A stretch of 38,639 bases of DNA from an uncultured Methanobrevibacter sp. GTDB lineage: Archaea; Methanobacteriota; Methanobacteria; Methanobacteriales; Methanobacteriaceae. How positions within the stretch are numbered: position 1 is the first letter of the stretch; each line of letters opens with the position of its first letter. A model generated the notes under the pieces. That model was not told the DNA's origin and ran no database searches. It saw nothing but the letters and a program-made list of their open reading frames with translations. The stretch covers positions 1-38,639 of the forward strand of contig NZ_CAMVEE010000020.1 in NCBI RefSeq assembly GCF_947166415.1. The letters run 5' to 3'. Both the position numbers and the translations under genes were made by a program. Shown one piece after another: positions 27,140 through 35,528 of this stretch.

Positions 27140-27400
27140 TTGAGAGTTATTTTAGGATTATTATTTTTAGTGGCCCTTCTTCTCAGTGTCGGATGCGTTT
27201 TTTCAAGTGACGATTTGGCATCAGACGCAATTGAAACGTGCCACAACGGAATCGACAAAGTAAAAAGCATAGATTTTGACATTGATGGAGATGCTCCCAA
27301 TATGCATTTAAAAAGAGGGGGCGTACATTTTAGAAGTTTCCCTATTGATGAAGATTGCTTCAAAATTCCATCAGAACGGATTTTATATTATCTCTATTAA
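27140..27400 (+). CDS. Small secreted or lipid-anchored protein, unknown function
   Basis: The protein has 86 residues from TTG 27140. AAGGTGA at 27128-27134 gives the right spacing for that start and overlaps the alternative GTG at 27131. Residues 1-18 are a hydrophobic signal segment (RVILGLLFLVALLLSVGC). The cysteine in LSVGC fits a lipobox, but cleavage at a later site is also possible. The mature part of about 68 residues has two further cysteines and no recognisable domain. It ends abruptly after a short aromatic tail, so it may be a truncated larger secreted protein. It is convergent with thiC. Confidence 0.6.
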   Translation: MRVILGLLFLVALLLSVGCVFSSDDLASDAIETCHNGIDKVKSIDFDIDGDAPNMHLKRGGVHFRSFPIDEDCFKIPSERILYYLY

Positions 27401-27435
27401 AAAAAGAAAAAAAAAAGAATGGATGTAAAATCCAT
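27400..27435 (-). terminator. thiC terminator
   Basis: On the minus strand ATGGAT (complement of 27430-27435) pairs with ATCCAT (complement of 27419-27424) around a 5-base loop, just after the stop. It is followed by T-runs (complement of the A-runs at 27399-27417). It is a good intrinsic terminator for thiC. Confidence 0.75.
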
Positions 27436-28734
27436 CTATTTGATTAGGTCGGAATCGGACTGATCCAACCATTCGTTAACTATTTTTACTGCACAGAAGT
27501 TACCGCACATTGTACAGGTGTCTTCTTCTTCAGGAGGTCTTTGATCTCTTTTTGCACGTGCAGCTTCTGGGAACATTGCACAAGCGTATTGTGCTTCCCA
27601 GTCAAGATTTTTCCTTGCTTCAGCCATTGCTAAATCTTGTGAACCATCGATTTGGCCGCTAGCTAAGTCTCCTGCGTAAGCTCCTATTTTTGTTGCAATT
27701 ACACCTTCCCTTACATCATCAGGGTTTGGAAGAGCTAAGTGTTCTGCAGGAGTTACGTAACAGATGAAGTCAGCTCCAGCTTTTGCGGAAGATGCCGCAC
27801 CGATTGCAGATACGATGTGGTCGTAACCTGGTGCTACATCACATACAATAGGTCCTAACATGTAGAAAGGAGCGTTGGAACACATTTTCTTTTGAATCAT
27901 TACGTTTGTTGGAATTTCGTTGATTGGAATGTGTCCAGGCCCTTCAATCATACATTGTACTCCAGCTTCACGAGATCTATCAATCAATTCTCCTAAAATG
28001 ATCAATTCTTGTATTTGGGCCCTGTCGGTTGAATCAGCAATAGATCCTGCTCTCATACCGTTTGCAAGTGAGAGAACAACGTCGTGTTCTTTTGCAATTT
28101 CTAAAACATAATCAAAGTTAGCGTATAATGGATTTTCCTTTTCGTTTTCGACAATCCATCCGGACATGAATGAACCTCCTCTGGAGACCAAACCGGTTAC
28201 ACGGCCTTGTCTTTTGAGTCTGGTTAAGGTTTCGATGTTGATACTACTGTGGACTGCCATAAAGTCAATACCATCTTTTGCTTGTTTTTCGATGGTGTTG
28301 AACAAGTCATCTTCAGTCATGTAAACTACAGATCCGTCTCTTCTGATACTTTCGATAGCGGCTTGGTATACCGGTACGGAACCTACTGGTAATGGGGACA
28401 TGTCCAATACTCTGTTTCTGATAACGTCTAAGTCTCCTCCGATACTTAATTCCATTAAACAGTCTGCACCGTTGTCGATTGCGATTTGTGCTTTCAATAC
28501 TTCTTCATCAAAGTTAACGATATCTGTTGAAGTACCTACGGTTGCGTTAACTTTTGTTCTTAATCCTGCACCTATACCTGCAGCTTCAATGTCTCTATTT
28601 ACGTTTCCAGGTATTACGATAGTTCCGTTTGCAACGGATCTTAAGATGAAATCTTCTGAAACATTTTCTATTTTTGCAACATGTTTCATTTCATCGGTTA
28701 AAATACCTTTTTTTGCATCACTAATTTGTGTCAT
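27436..28734 (-). CDS. thiC: Phosphomethylpyrimidine synthase ThiC
   Basis: The protein has 432 residues, the short form without the N-terminal extension of plant and proteobacterial enzymes. It is a radical-SAM enzyme that turns aminoimidazole ribotide into HMP phosphate for thiamine. Seen in the sequence: the [10 protein letters not shown] block, EGPGH, SRGGSFM and a C-terminal iron-sulfur motif, C407-TM-C410-GNF-C414. The spacing is CX2CX3C rather than the CX2CX4C I recall from E. coli. The start ATG 28734 is chosen because GAGGGATGAT lies directly before it; a TTG at 28749 would be in front of that site. It is monocistronic, with a hairpin terminator. No thiamine riboswitch could be recognised in the 230 bp upstream. 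Confidence 0.95.
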   Translation of the reverse strand: MTQISDAKKGILTDEMKHVAKIENVSEDFILRSVANGTIVIPGNVNRDIEAAGIGAGLRTKVNATVGTSTDIVNFDEEVLKAQIAIDNGADCLMELSIGGDLDVIRNRVLDMSPLPVGSVPVYQAAIESIRRDGSVVYMTEDDLFNTIEKQAKDGIDFMAVHSSINIETLTRLKRQGRVTGLVSRGGSFMSGWIVENEKENPLYANFDYVLEIAKEHDVVLSLANGMRAGSIADSTDRAQIQELIILGELIDRSREAGVQCMIEGPGHIPINEIPTNVMIQKKMCSNAPFYMLGPIVCDVAPGYDHIVSAIGAASSAKAGADFICYVTPAEHLALPNPDDVREGVIATKIGAYAGDLASGQIDGSQDLAMAEARKNLDWEAQYACAMFPEAARAKRDQRPPEEEDTCTMCGNFCAVKIVNEWLDQSDSDLIK

Positions 28735-28980
28735 TCTATCATCCCTCAAATAAGATTTATATCAGTCAAATTTTATTTAAAAAATTCTCACATTAAATTG
28801 ATATTTTGTTATTTTTATTTAATAGTATTTAAAATTATTCTTATTTTTGCTTAATTCTATCAGTATTGATATTTGTAAAGTGTTTTTTAAAAAATAAGTA
28901 ATATGTATTTTTTATTTAAAAATTAAAGCGTTATTGATAATAATAAAGTTTGCTTTAAAAAAAATTAAGAAAAAGGATTT
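28735..28980 (-). promoter_or_regulatory. Spacer with thiC promoter and PfkB-gene terminator
   Basis: The spacer is very AT-rich. On the minus strand, T-runs (complement of about 28958-28975) follow the stop of the kinase gene and should end its transcript. A/T-rich TATA-like stretches precede thiC at about 28770-28830. Nothing else stands out. Confidence 0.4.
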
Positions 28981-29895
28981 TTAATAAAATCCTTGCATTC
29001 TTTCGAATGCTTCATCAAATGTTGGCATGTTTGTCTGACAGCCTTGATGTTGAATAATAAATGATGATACGGCAGATGCGAATTTTGCTGATGCCTCTAA
29101 GCTTTCCCCATTCAGGAATCTTGACAGGAATCCTGCTCTGTAGGAATCTCCTGCTCCTGTTGGGTCAACAGCTTCGGTAGGAATAGCATCGATTTTTATT
29201 TTCTCTTCGCTTGAGTAAATTTCACATCCGTTGGCTCCGCATGTCTTTACAATTATTTTTGGACCCATATTCCTTAAAGCGGTCAAGTCAACTTCAAGGG
29301 CATCAAGAATCCTTTCGATTTCATGGTGGTTACCGAAAAGTATGGTGGTATTTTCAATGACATCAATCAATTTTTTTGTATCATACATTCCAAGGTCTTG
29401 ACCAGGGTCAAATGAAACCAATAAATCTTGGTCTTTAGCTTCCTGTGAACATTTCCAGTTGAATTCAGGATCGCCAGTAGCCAAATGAACCGCTTCAGCA
29501 TTTTCAATAGCCTTTACAGGAACTTTGCTTTCTGCAAATTCCTTTGCAGCTCCCCAGTAGAAATAGCTGATTTGGTCGTCATTATCATCTGTTAATACGA
29601 ATGCTGTAGGGGTAGCTTCGCCAGGCACTATGATTAATGATTCGGTGTCAACATCTAAATTTTGCATCTGTTCATAGTACTCTGTTTTCTTAAAGTCTCC
29701 TCCAACAGCGGATACCAATGAAGTTTTTAATCCTAATTTTGCTCCAACGCATGCCACATTTGCGGCTGCCCCACCATTAAAGGTTTTCATGTTGGTTATT
29801 GGAGCGGAAAAATTAGCTTTTGGAAATTCAGGCACTCTAATTATATAATCATGAGCAGAGTGGCCAATCGCTAGTAAATCTCTGTTTTTCGCCAT
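28981..29895 (-). CDS. PfkB-family kinase, probable nucleoside kinase (MJ0406 type)
   Basis: The protein has 304 residues. It carries the ribokinase-family N-terminal GGAAANVA motif near residue 42 and the signature DPTGAGDSYRAGF at 244-256, with D250 as the catalytic base. Other blocks (ATGDPEFNWKC, SFDPGQDL, FGNHHEIER, QGCQTNMPT) match what I recall of the Methanocaldococcus jannaschii nucleoside kinase MJ0406, which phosphorylates several nucleosides. The exact substrate here is inferred; other sugar kinases of the family cannot be excluded. ATG 29895 has AAAGGCGAT upstream. An inverted repeat flanks its putative TATA box. Confidence 0.8.
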   Translation of the reverse strand: MAKNRDLLAIGHSAHDYIIRVPEFPKANFSAPITNMKTFNGGAAANVACVGAKLGLKTSLVSAVGGDFKKTEYYEQMQNLDVDTESLIIVPGEATPTAFVLTDDNDDQISYFYWGAAKEFAESKVPVKAIENAEAVHLATGDPEFNWKCSQEAKDQDLLVSFDPGQDLGMYDTKKLIDVIENTTILFGNHHEIERILDALEVDLTALRNMGPKIIVKTCGANGCEIYSSEEKIKIDAIPTEAVDPTGAGDSYRAGFLSRFLNGESLEASAKFASAVSSFIIQHQGCQTNMPTFDEAFERMQGFY

Positions 29896-29964
29896 AATAT
29901 CGCCTTTAAATATTTCAATTTAATATTAGTTTTCATCACTATTTTAATGTTTTGAAAAATCGTT

Positions 29965-29990
29965 TTCGTGTTTATATGATTTTTCACGAA
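29965..29990 (-). promoter_or_regulatory. Inverted repeat flanking the TATA box of the kinase gene
   Basis: TTCGTG at 29965-29970 and CACGAA at 29985-29990 are perfect inverted half-sites 14 bases apart. Between them, on the minus strand, is a CATATAAAC box about 75-85 bp before the kinase start. A protein bound here would block the promoter, so this is a candidate operator. Confidence 0.45.
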
Positions 29991-30062
29991 GAACATGGAA
30001 GTGTGGATTATAATATATATCATTAATATAATTCATTTTTCCTAAGAGCATGTGAAAAGTAT

Positions 30063-30932
30063 TTAATCGATTAAAGTAAAACCCTGCTTTTCGATTTCCT
30101 TTTGACCCTCATTGAGCAAAAATTCAATATATTCGTCAACTTCAGGCTTATCTTCGTTAACTTTAATTAAGCTGATTACGTGCCTTGTATCAAACTTGAG
30201 AATATCATTTCCATTGAAATAGCTCGCATTCAAAAAGCTGTGGAGATTATCGGAATTCTTAACCAGTTTGAAGGCATCGAATTGTGAATTAACAGTATAC
30301 TTTAAGCTGTAGTCGATGTCATAATGTTCCAGACTGCTCCATGCAAGCCTTTGGGCGGAACCTTCCACATTTATGAATTCAAGCCCCTCCAAGTCGTTTA
30401 TGCTTTTGATTTCTTCGGCATTTGGGCTTGAAATCAGAACAAGGTAGTCATAAGCTATTGGTGTAAAGTCAATGTTGAGTTCATAGGCAAGCAGCGGATC
30501 GTCCAGGGTCAATATGTCGACGGCGCCTCTTTTTGCAAGTTCAAAGGCATCCCTGTCGTTGCTGCTGTATACATTGATGTTATATGGTCTGCTTATGCTT
30601 TCCAGAAGACCTGAACTGATATGGCCTCCCGCAATGTTGATGTTGGCTGTCTTTTCAATCTGGATTTGGTATTTCCTGAATTCGTCAAGCAAATCCAGGC
30701 CATCCTGAGTTAGGAATGTGCCGTTTCCAACTTTTTGGGTAAGTTTCAATTCCAATTTCTCTTCAGCCTTAAGCAATCTTCTATTAAAAACAGTATGTGA
30801 TATATTCAGTTCTTTGGCTGATTTTCTTTGGGATTTTGTTTTGGACAGGGATTCCAAGCTCTTGAATAATTTGTAGTCATAGACTTTGCCGTCAATATCC
30901 AGGCTTATCAACCCTTTGCTTTTGAACTTCAT
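30063..30932 (-). CDS. ModE/LysR-type HTH regulator with a periplasmic-binding-protein-like sensor domain
   Basis: The protein has 289 residues. Residues about 18-85 form a winged helix-turn-helix of ModE/LysR type (SQRKSAKELNISHTVFNRRL, then VGNGTFLTQDGLDLLDEF). Residues about 95-285 resemble the type-2 binding-protein fold fused to such domains in methanogens (INVYSSNDRDAFELAKRGAVDILTLDDPLL, INDLEGLEFINVEGSAQRLAWSS). Such proteins are often predicted to sense molybdate or tungstate. The gene is one spacer away from the hexuloisomerase and close to fdhD and the metal-transport operon, which supports an oxyanion- or formate-related role. The ligand is inferred. ATG 30932 has no clear ribosome-binding site. 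Confidence 0.75.
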   Translation of the reverse strand: MKFKSKGLISLDIDGKVYDYKLFKSLESLSKTKSQRKSAKELNISHTVFNRRLLKAEEKLELKLTQKVGNGTFLTQDGLDLLDEFRKYQIQIEKTANINIAGGHISSGLLESISRPYNINVYSSNDRDAFELAKRGAVDILTLDDPLLAYELNIDFTPIAYDYLVLISSPNAEEIKSINDLEGLEFINVEGSAQRLAWSSLEHYDIDYSLKYTVNSQFDAFKLVKNSDNLHSFLNASYFNGNDILKFDTRHVISLIKVNEDKPEVDEYIEFLLNEGQKEIEKQGFTLID

Positions 30933-30937
30933 AATTA

Positions 30938-30951
30938 ATTTTATATAAAAT
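30938..30951 (+). promoter_or_regulatory. Palindromic TATA element in the divergent promoter
   Basis: ATTTTATATAAAAT is a perfect 14-bp palindrome. On the plus strand it is well placed (about 50 bp before ATG 31002) to be the TATA box of the hexuloisomerase gene. On the minus strand it lies only a few bases before the regulator's ATG, too close to be its own TATA box. It may instead be where the regulator's promoter and its neighbour's interfere. Confidence 0.5.
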
Positions 30952-31001
30952 CGTAGTCATAATTAATAATATCGGTTTTAAACTTTAGGGAATTGGATAA
31001 A

Positions 31002-31592
31002 ATGGAAATAATGAAAACTTCTATAAATGCTATATTGGACAATATTGAAAGTGCTCAGGAATTTTTAGACGAAGAAACTATAGATAAATTTGAAGATATT
31101 ATTATAAACTCTAAAAATGTTTTTGTTACCGGAGCAGGCAGATCTGGACTTGCTGCAAAGGCATTTGCAATGAGATTGATGCATTTGGGATTAAGTTCCT
31201 ATGTGGTGGGCGAAACCATTTCCCCTGCTATATATGAAGACGACTGCATAATTGCCATTTCCGGTTCCGGAGAAACTAACACTATTGTTTCTGCTGCTAG
31301 AATAGCTAAAAATAGAGGTTCTAAAGTTTTGGCTGTAACTTCTTATCCTGAATCAACTTTAGGTCAATTGGCTGATGGTTATCTTCTAGTTAAAGGAAGG
31401 ACCAAAAAGGAAGTTGATGATGAAAACTATATGAAACGTCAAATTCACGGAAACTATACTTCATTGACTCCATTGGGTACCGCTTTTGAATTGACCACAT
31501 TGGTATTCCTGGACGCCATTGTTTCTGAACTGATGGAAAAGATGCATCAGACTGAAAGCGACTTGAAAGCAAGACACACAGTATTGGAGTAA
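31002..31592 (+). CDS. hxlB: 6-phospho-3-hexuloisomerase (SIS domain)
   Basis: The protein has 196 residues in one SIS domain. It interconverts 6-phospho-3-hexulose and fructose 6-phosphate. In methanogens this works with hexulose-phosphate synthase to make pentose phosphates by the reversed ribulose-monophosphate route. Family blocks visible: VFVTGAGRSGLAAKAFAMRLMHLG, ISGSGETN, PLGTAFE and a C-terminal HQTESDLKARH, as in the M. jannaschii enzyme MJ1247. The start is uncertain among TTG 30993, ATG 31002 and ATG 31011; AGGGA at 30987-30991 fits ATG 31002 best, though the spacing is long. The partner synthase is not in the window. Its stop codon touches the fdhD stop codon. Confidence 0.92.
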   Translation: MEIMKTSINAILDNIESAQEFLDEETIDKFEDIIINSKNVFVTGAGRSGLAAKAFAMRLMHLGLSSYVVGETISPAIYEDDCIIAISGSGETNTIVSAARIAKNRGSKVLAVTSYPESTLGQLADGYLLVKGRTKKEVDDENYMKRQIHGNYTSLTPLGTAFELTTLVFLDAIVSELMEKMHQTESDLKARHTVLE

Positions 31593-32339
31593 TTAGAAGA
31601 TTACTCTATTTTGATTATTATAGACATTACAGCGTTGGCCCCTTAGGAATCCAACCAGAGTAATGTTTCCTTTTTTTGCAATATTGTATCCTGAATTAGC
31701 GGGAGCTGCGTTTGATGCAAGTATTGGAACTCCTGCTCTTGTCATTTTGATTACCATATCCGCAGGCATTCTTCCGCTGTAGATTACATATGAATGTGAT
31801 AGGTCAAAATCGTGCAATAGTCCATATCCGATTACCTTATCGACTGCAACGTGACGGCTGACGTCTTCTTTTACAATGAACTGATCTTTATAAACAATTC
31901 CGGCCACGTGTGTTCCACCTGTTGCCTGCCAGATTGCGGCATTGTCCTTCAGCTCTTCGATTCTTGAAATCAGTTCGCTGGCACTGACCTGAAAATCGGA
32001 TTCAACGGGATTCACGGTCTTGATTTTGCTTCTCCATCCTCCGGCGGAATCTGAACAGAGAACGGTTTCGTTTGTCTTGAGCAGTGTGTCATCGATTTCG
32101 GCATTTATCAAAACGCCGTCCACTTCAATTTTCTTGATTGCATCCATTGAGTTGACCATGTTTTCGTTGAAGAGATATCCGACTGCAAACTCCTCAAGGG
32201 AATCTTCGATTGCAGACAGGCTGCGGCTTATTTCACCATTGATGGTCAATGTGATTGTTTCATCCTTTACAACTTTTTCCTTTGCTTCAGTTGCTTTCCC
32301 GTTTTTATAGTTTATTGCATCGATTTCTTCTATTTTCAT
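31593..32339 (-). CDS. fdhD: Formate dehydrogenase accessory sulfurtransferase FdhD
   Basis: The protein has 248 residues. FdhD passes sulfur to the molybdenum or tungsten cofactor of formate dehydrogenase. Family motifs seen: EEFAVGYLFNEN, TGGTHVAG, SRHVAVDKVIGYGL, SGRMPADMVIK, GVPILASNAAP and a C-terminal TLVGFLRGQRCNVY. In the loop where E. coli FdhD has CxxC, this protein has LCSDSAGGW with one cysteine. ATG 32339 follows AGGGGAAG. It is divergent from the binding-protein operon across 260 bp and convergent with hxlB. The fdhC start 6 kb away supports formate use by this organism. Confidence 0.93.
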   Translation of the reverse strand: MKIEEIDAINYKNGKATEAKEKVVKDETITLTINGEISRSLSAIEDSLEEFAVGYLFNENMVNSMDAIKKIEVDGVLINAEIDDTLLKTNETVLCSDSAGGWRSKIKTVNPVESDFQVSASELISRIEELKDNAAIWQATGGTHVAGIVYKDQFIVKEDVSRHVAVDKVIGYGLLHDFDLSHSYVIYSGRMPADMVIKMTRAGVPILASNAAPANSGYNIAKKGNITLVGFLRGQRCNVYNNQNRVIF

Positions 32340-32600
32340 TTTCTTCCCCTAATTGTAATATAATATGCCTTTGTTATATTAATAATTCGATATGTTTAAT
32401 TATTATCATTAATGTTTTTTTATTTTAATCAATGTTCTTAATATATCTCAATTTAGTCATTAATCTTGTTTTTTTTAATTTTGAACGATTTGAATTAATC
32501 TATTTAGGTTTATACTCATTAAAAATAATATTTTATCATTAGTAAATTATTTAAAATGTTATGAACATATATTTTTATCGTAAAATGCTATGTGATTATC
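32340..32600. promoter_or_regulatory. Divergent control region between fdhD and the transporter operon
   Basis: The region is very AT-rich. ATGTT and AACAT at 32556-32568 form a 5-3-5 inverted repeat that overlaps a TATA-like CATATATTTTTA (32566-32577) just ahead of the binding-protein gene. This could be an operator, possibly for the nearby ModE-like regulator. GTGAT at 32592-32596 is the ribosome-binding site for ATG 32601. T-runs around 32417 and 32469 have no clear role. Confidence 0.45.
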
Positions 32601-33701
32601 ATGAATAAGAAAAGTAAAATAATTATTCTAATATTGGTTATTTTAGTTGCAGCGGCTCTTGCTACCCATATTTTTTTAACTCCTTCAACTGTTGAAACAA
32701 AGGGGTCTAAAAATATAACTGATATGATTGGCAGGTCCATGGAGATACCTGCTTCAGTAAATAACGTTGTTGCAACAAGCCCTCCGATGACCACAGTGCT
32801 GTATATGATTGCACCGGATAAGCTAAGCGCTGTCAACTTTCAGTGGAATGATGACGAGCTGAAGTATATTCCTTCCCAATATGCGAATTTGCCGGTTGTT
32901 GGTGGTTGGTATGGTACTCAGGACGGCAGCTATGAACAGTTTATAGCTTCCGAACCCGACATTGTCATAGAATCTATTGATGAAGGAGGGGATGGAGATT
33001 TATCAACAGTAGAAGAACGTCAGCAAAAATTCGGAACTCTCCCTGTAATTGCGGTCAAGGATACAACAAATGTTGAAAAAATCGGAGATTCAATAACATT
33101 CATGGGTGAGGTTGTTGGCGCTCAAGACAAGGCTAGCCAGCTCAATGATTTCAATGATAAAAATTTAAAGTTGGTTAAGGATAAGGCTGCTAAAATATCA
33201 GATAAAAAGACTGTATACTTTGCTTCAGGAAGTGACGGACTCCAAACATACCCGTCCGGTTCCACTCATTCTCAATTGATAGATATTGCAGGTGGGGACA
33301 ATGTTGCGGACCCTTCAAGTCAGGGCAACACATCAACTGGAGTTCAGGTCTCCATAGAGCAGGTTATAAAATGGAATCCTGATGTGATAATTACCACAGA
33401 ACCCGATTTTTATGCCAAAGTTTATTCAGATCCTAATTGGGGCCAAATAAATGCTGTCAAAAACAAGGAGGTTTATTTATCTCCGCAGTCACCATTCAAA
33501 TGGTTCGGAAGACCGGTTGGAGCGAACATGATTATTGGTGTTCCATGGACAGCCAAAGTAATTTACCCTGATGAATTTAAGGATTTGGACATGCTTTCAA
33601 CAACCAAAGAGTTTTACAGCAACTTCTATCATTTTGATTTAAGTGATGCACAGGCTAAGGAAATACTATTGGGTTCAGGCATTAAGGAATCAAATCTATA
33701 G
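32601..33701 (+). CDS. ABC transporter substrate-binding protein (cluster A-II, FecB/BtuF/MolA type)
   Basis: The protein has 366 residues from ATG 32601. Residues about 6-26 are a hydrophobic signal or anchor (IIILILVILVAAALATHIF) with no lipobox cysteine, so it is probably tethered by this helix. The rest is a two-lobed Peripla_BP_2 domain: ITDMIGRSMEIPASVNNVVA, then EPDIVIES, YFASGSDGLQTYPSG, HSQLIDIAGGDNVA and WNPDVIITTEPDF. Such proteins bind iron-siderophore, cobalamin, heme or, in the MolA branch, molybdate and tungstate. The ModE-like gene, fdhD and fmdE around it favour the oxyanions; this is inference. It is the first gene of a four-gene operon and the permease starts 9 bases after its stop. 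Confidence 0.85.
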   Translation: MNKKSKIIILILVILVAAALATHIFLTPSTVETKGSKNITDMIGRSMEIPASVNNVVATSPPMTTVLYMIAPDKLSAVNFQWNDDELKYIPSQYANLPVVGGWYGTQDGSYEQFIASEPDIVIESIDEGGDGDLSTVEERQQKFGTLPVIAVKDTTNVEKIGDSITFMGEVVGAQDKASQLNDFNDKNLKLVKDKAAKISDKKTVYFASGSDGLQTYPSGSTHSQLIDIAGGDNVADPSSQGNTSTGVQVSIEQVIKWNPDVIITTEPDFYAKVYSDPNWGQINAVKNKEVYLSPQSPFKWFGRPVGANMIIGVPWTAKVIYPDEFKDLDMLSTTKEFYSNFYHFDLSDAQAKEILLGSGIKESNL

Positions 33702-33710
33702 GGGAGTTTT

Positions 33711-34724
33711 ATGAATAGGGAAACAAAGGAAATTATTAGCATTGTACTATTAGTTTTCTTCCCGATTATACTATTTTTCGCATCATTTCTTATGGGGAGA
33801 TATCCGATAAGTCCTATTGATGTAGTGAGCACTATTCTGTGCCCGGCGTTCCCGCAGCTGGAAGTCTCTCCTACAATAACTACCATAGTTTATGAAATAA
33901 GGCTTCCAAGAATACTTGCCGCTCTTGTCGTAGGCGCGGCACTGGCTGTGGCCGGGGCAGCATTCCAAAGCATATTCAAAAACCCTTTGGTTTCTTCAGA
34001 TTTGCTTGGGGTATCTAACGGAGCAGGTTTTGGAGCGGCATTGGCAATTTTAATCAGCGGAGCCAATGTTGTAACTCAGATATTCGCATTTATTTTTGGC
34101 ATCATTTCCGTTTCAATCACTTATTTGATTTCAAGGACATATAAGGCAGGTGGCATTCTGGTTCTTGTACTTTCTGGGGTAGCCATTTCAGCATTCTTCA
34201 ATTCCTTGATTTCAGCGATTAAGTTCATAGCCGATCCGGATGACAAACTGCCTGAAATCGTTTATTGGCTGATGGGAAGTCTCGCTTCCGTAACAATGGA
34301 AAAGCTATTGATGATTGCCATTCCGATTATAATAGGCCTGGCCATATTGCTGCTGCTCAGATGGCAGATGAATCTGTTGGCCATGGGTGATGAAGAGGCA
34401 CAATCATTAGGTGTCAATCCAGTAAGGGTCAGGTTGCTGATTATTGCAGGATGTACTTTACTGACTTCCGCAGCTGTTTCAATCAGTGGAATCATCGGAT
34501 GGATAGGACTAATCATCCCTCACATGGCAAGAATGATTGTAGGTCCGGACAATCGGATTCTGATACCCGCATCATTAAGTCTTGGGGCAAGCTTCTTGCT
34601 TCTTGTGGACAACATTTCACGTGCAGTGATTTCAATAGAGATTCCGATAGGCATATTGACAGCAATAATAGGTGTTCCGATATTCCTGTACCTGCTTAAG
34701 AGGGGGTATTCAGAATGGTCGTAG
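33711..34724 (+). CDS. FecCD-type ABC transporter permease
   Basis: The protein has 337 residues with about nine or ten hydrophobic helices, as in BtuC, FecC and MolB. The family block GAALAVAGAAFQSIFKNPLV followed by SSDLLGVSNGAGFGAAL lies at about 78-115. IGWIGLIIPHMARMIVGPDNR near residue 265 is the ATPase-contact loop. ATG 33711 follows GGGGAG. The last ten bases overlap the ATPase gene, so translation is coupled. It forms the membrane channel for the cargo of the upstream binding protein. Confidence 0.93.
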   Translation: MNRETKEIISIVLLVFFPIILFFASFLMGRYPISPIDVVSTILCPAFPQLEVSPTITTIVYEIRLPRILAALVVGAALAVAGAAFQSIFKNPLVSSDLLGVSNGAGFGAALAILISGANVVTQIFAFIFGIISVSITYLISRTYKAGGILVLVLSGVAISAFFNSLISAIKFIADPDDKLPEIVYWLMGSLASVTMEKLLMIAIPIIIGLAILLLLRWQMNLLAMGDEEAQSLGVNPVRVRLLIIAGCTLLTSAAVSISGIIGWIGLIIPHMARMIVGPDNRILIPASLSLGASFLLLVDNISRAVISIEIPIGILTAIIGVPIFLYLLKRGYSEWS

Positions 34725-35515
34725 ACAAGCTGTTTGAGGCAAAAAACATTTCATTTTCCTATGATGGCGAAAGGATATTTGAAGATATCAGCTTTTCAAT
34801 CGAAAGGGGAGATGTATTATGCATCCTGGGACCGAACGGAACGGGAAAAACCACTTTGATTAAGTGCCTCAACGGATTGCATGATGTCGATTCAGGTGAA
34901 ATACTGGTCAACGGCAAGAACATCAGGAAACTGTCCTTTTCAGAGATATCAAAACACATTGGTTATATCCCTCAATCACATGTGCCTTCATTCCCATTCA
35001 CGGTAATGGATGTTGTGATTATGGGGAGGGCGCCATATTTGAATTTGACGGATTCCCCTAAGGAAAAGGATATTCAAATAGCATTGGATTCCCTGAAGAC
35101 ATTGGGCATCGAGAATTTAAAGGATAAGGAATATACCAATTTGAGCGGCGGCGAAAGACAGCTTGTATTTTTAGCCCGCGTCTTATGCCAGCAGCCGGAC
35201 ATACTGATATTGGATGAACCGACATCCCACCTGGATTTCGGAAATCAAATCAAACTCCTGGAGATTATAGATAACCTATCTAAAGCGGGGCTTTCAATTA
35301 TAATGTCTTCGCATTTTCCGGATCATGCGTTCTTGAGTTCAACAAAAGTTGCAATCATGAAAAACAAGAGGTTCATCGATTTTGGAACTCCTGATGATGT
35401 TGTAACCGAAGAAAATTTGAGGAAAGCTTATTCGATTGATGTTAAATTGATAGAATTGGATAATGAAAGGAAGGTATGTGTACCTTTAAAGACAAATTTA
35501 AAACTAGATTTATAG
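34715..35515 (+). CDS. ABC transporter ATP-binding protein (FecE/BtuD/MolC type)
   Basis: The protein has 266 residues. The full ATPase set is visible: Walker A GPNGTGKTT (about 39-47), Q-loop YIPQSH, signature LSGGERQ, Walker B DILILDEPTSHLD and the H-loop SSHF. ATG 34715 lies inside the permease gene and has AGAGGGGG about ten bases upstream. The fmdE ribosome-binding site begins four bases after its stop, so the four genes form one transcript. Confidence 0.95.
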   Translation: MVVDKLFEAKNISFSYDGERIFEDISFSIERGDVLCILGPNGTGKTTLIKCLNGLHDVDSGEILVNGKNIRKLSFSEISKHIGYIPQSHVPSFPFTVMDVVIMGRAPYLNLTDSPKEKDIQIALDSLKTLGIENLKDKEYTNLSGGERQLVFLARVLCQQPDILILDEPTSHLDFGNQIKLLEIIDNLSKAGLSIIMSSHFPDHAFLSSTKVAIMKNKRFIDFGTPDDVVTEENLRKAYSIDVKLIELDNERKVCVPLKTNLKLDL

Positions 35516-35528
35516 ATTGGTGAAAAAT

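Noticed and set aside
28735..28980. Thiamine pyrophosphate riboswitch upstream of thiC
   Set aside because: I could not find the conserved CUGAGA or related core elements in the thiC leader on the minus strand.
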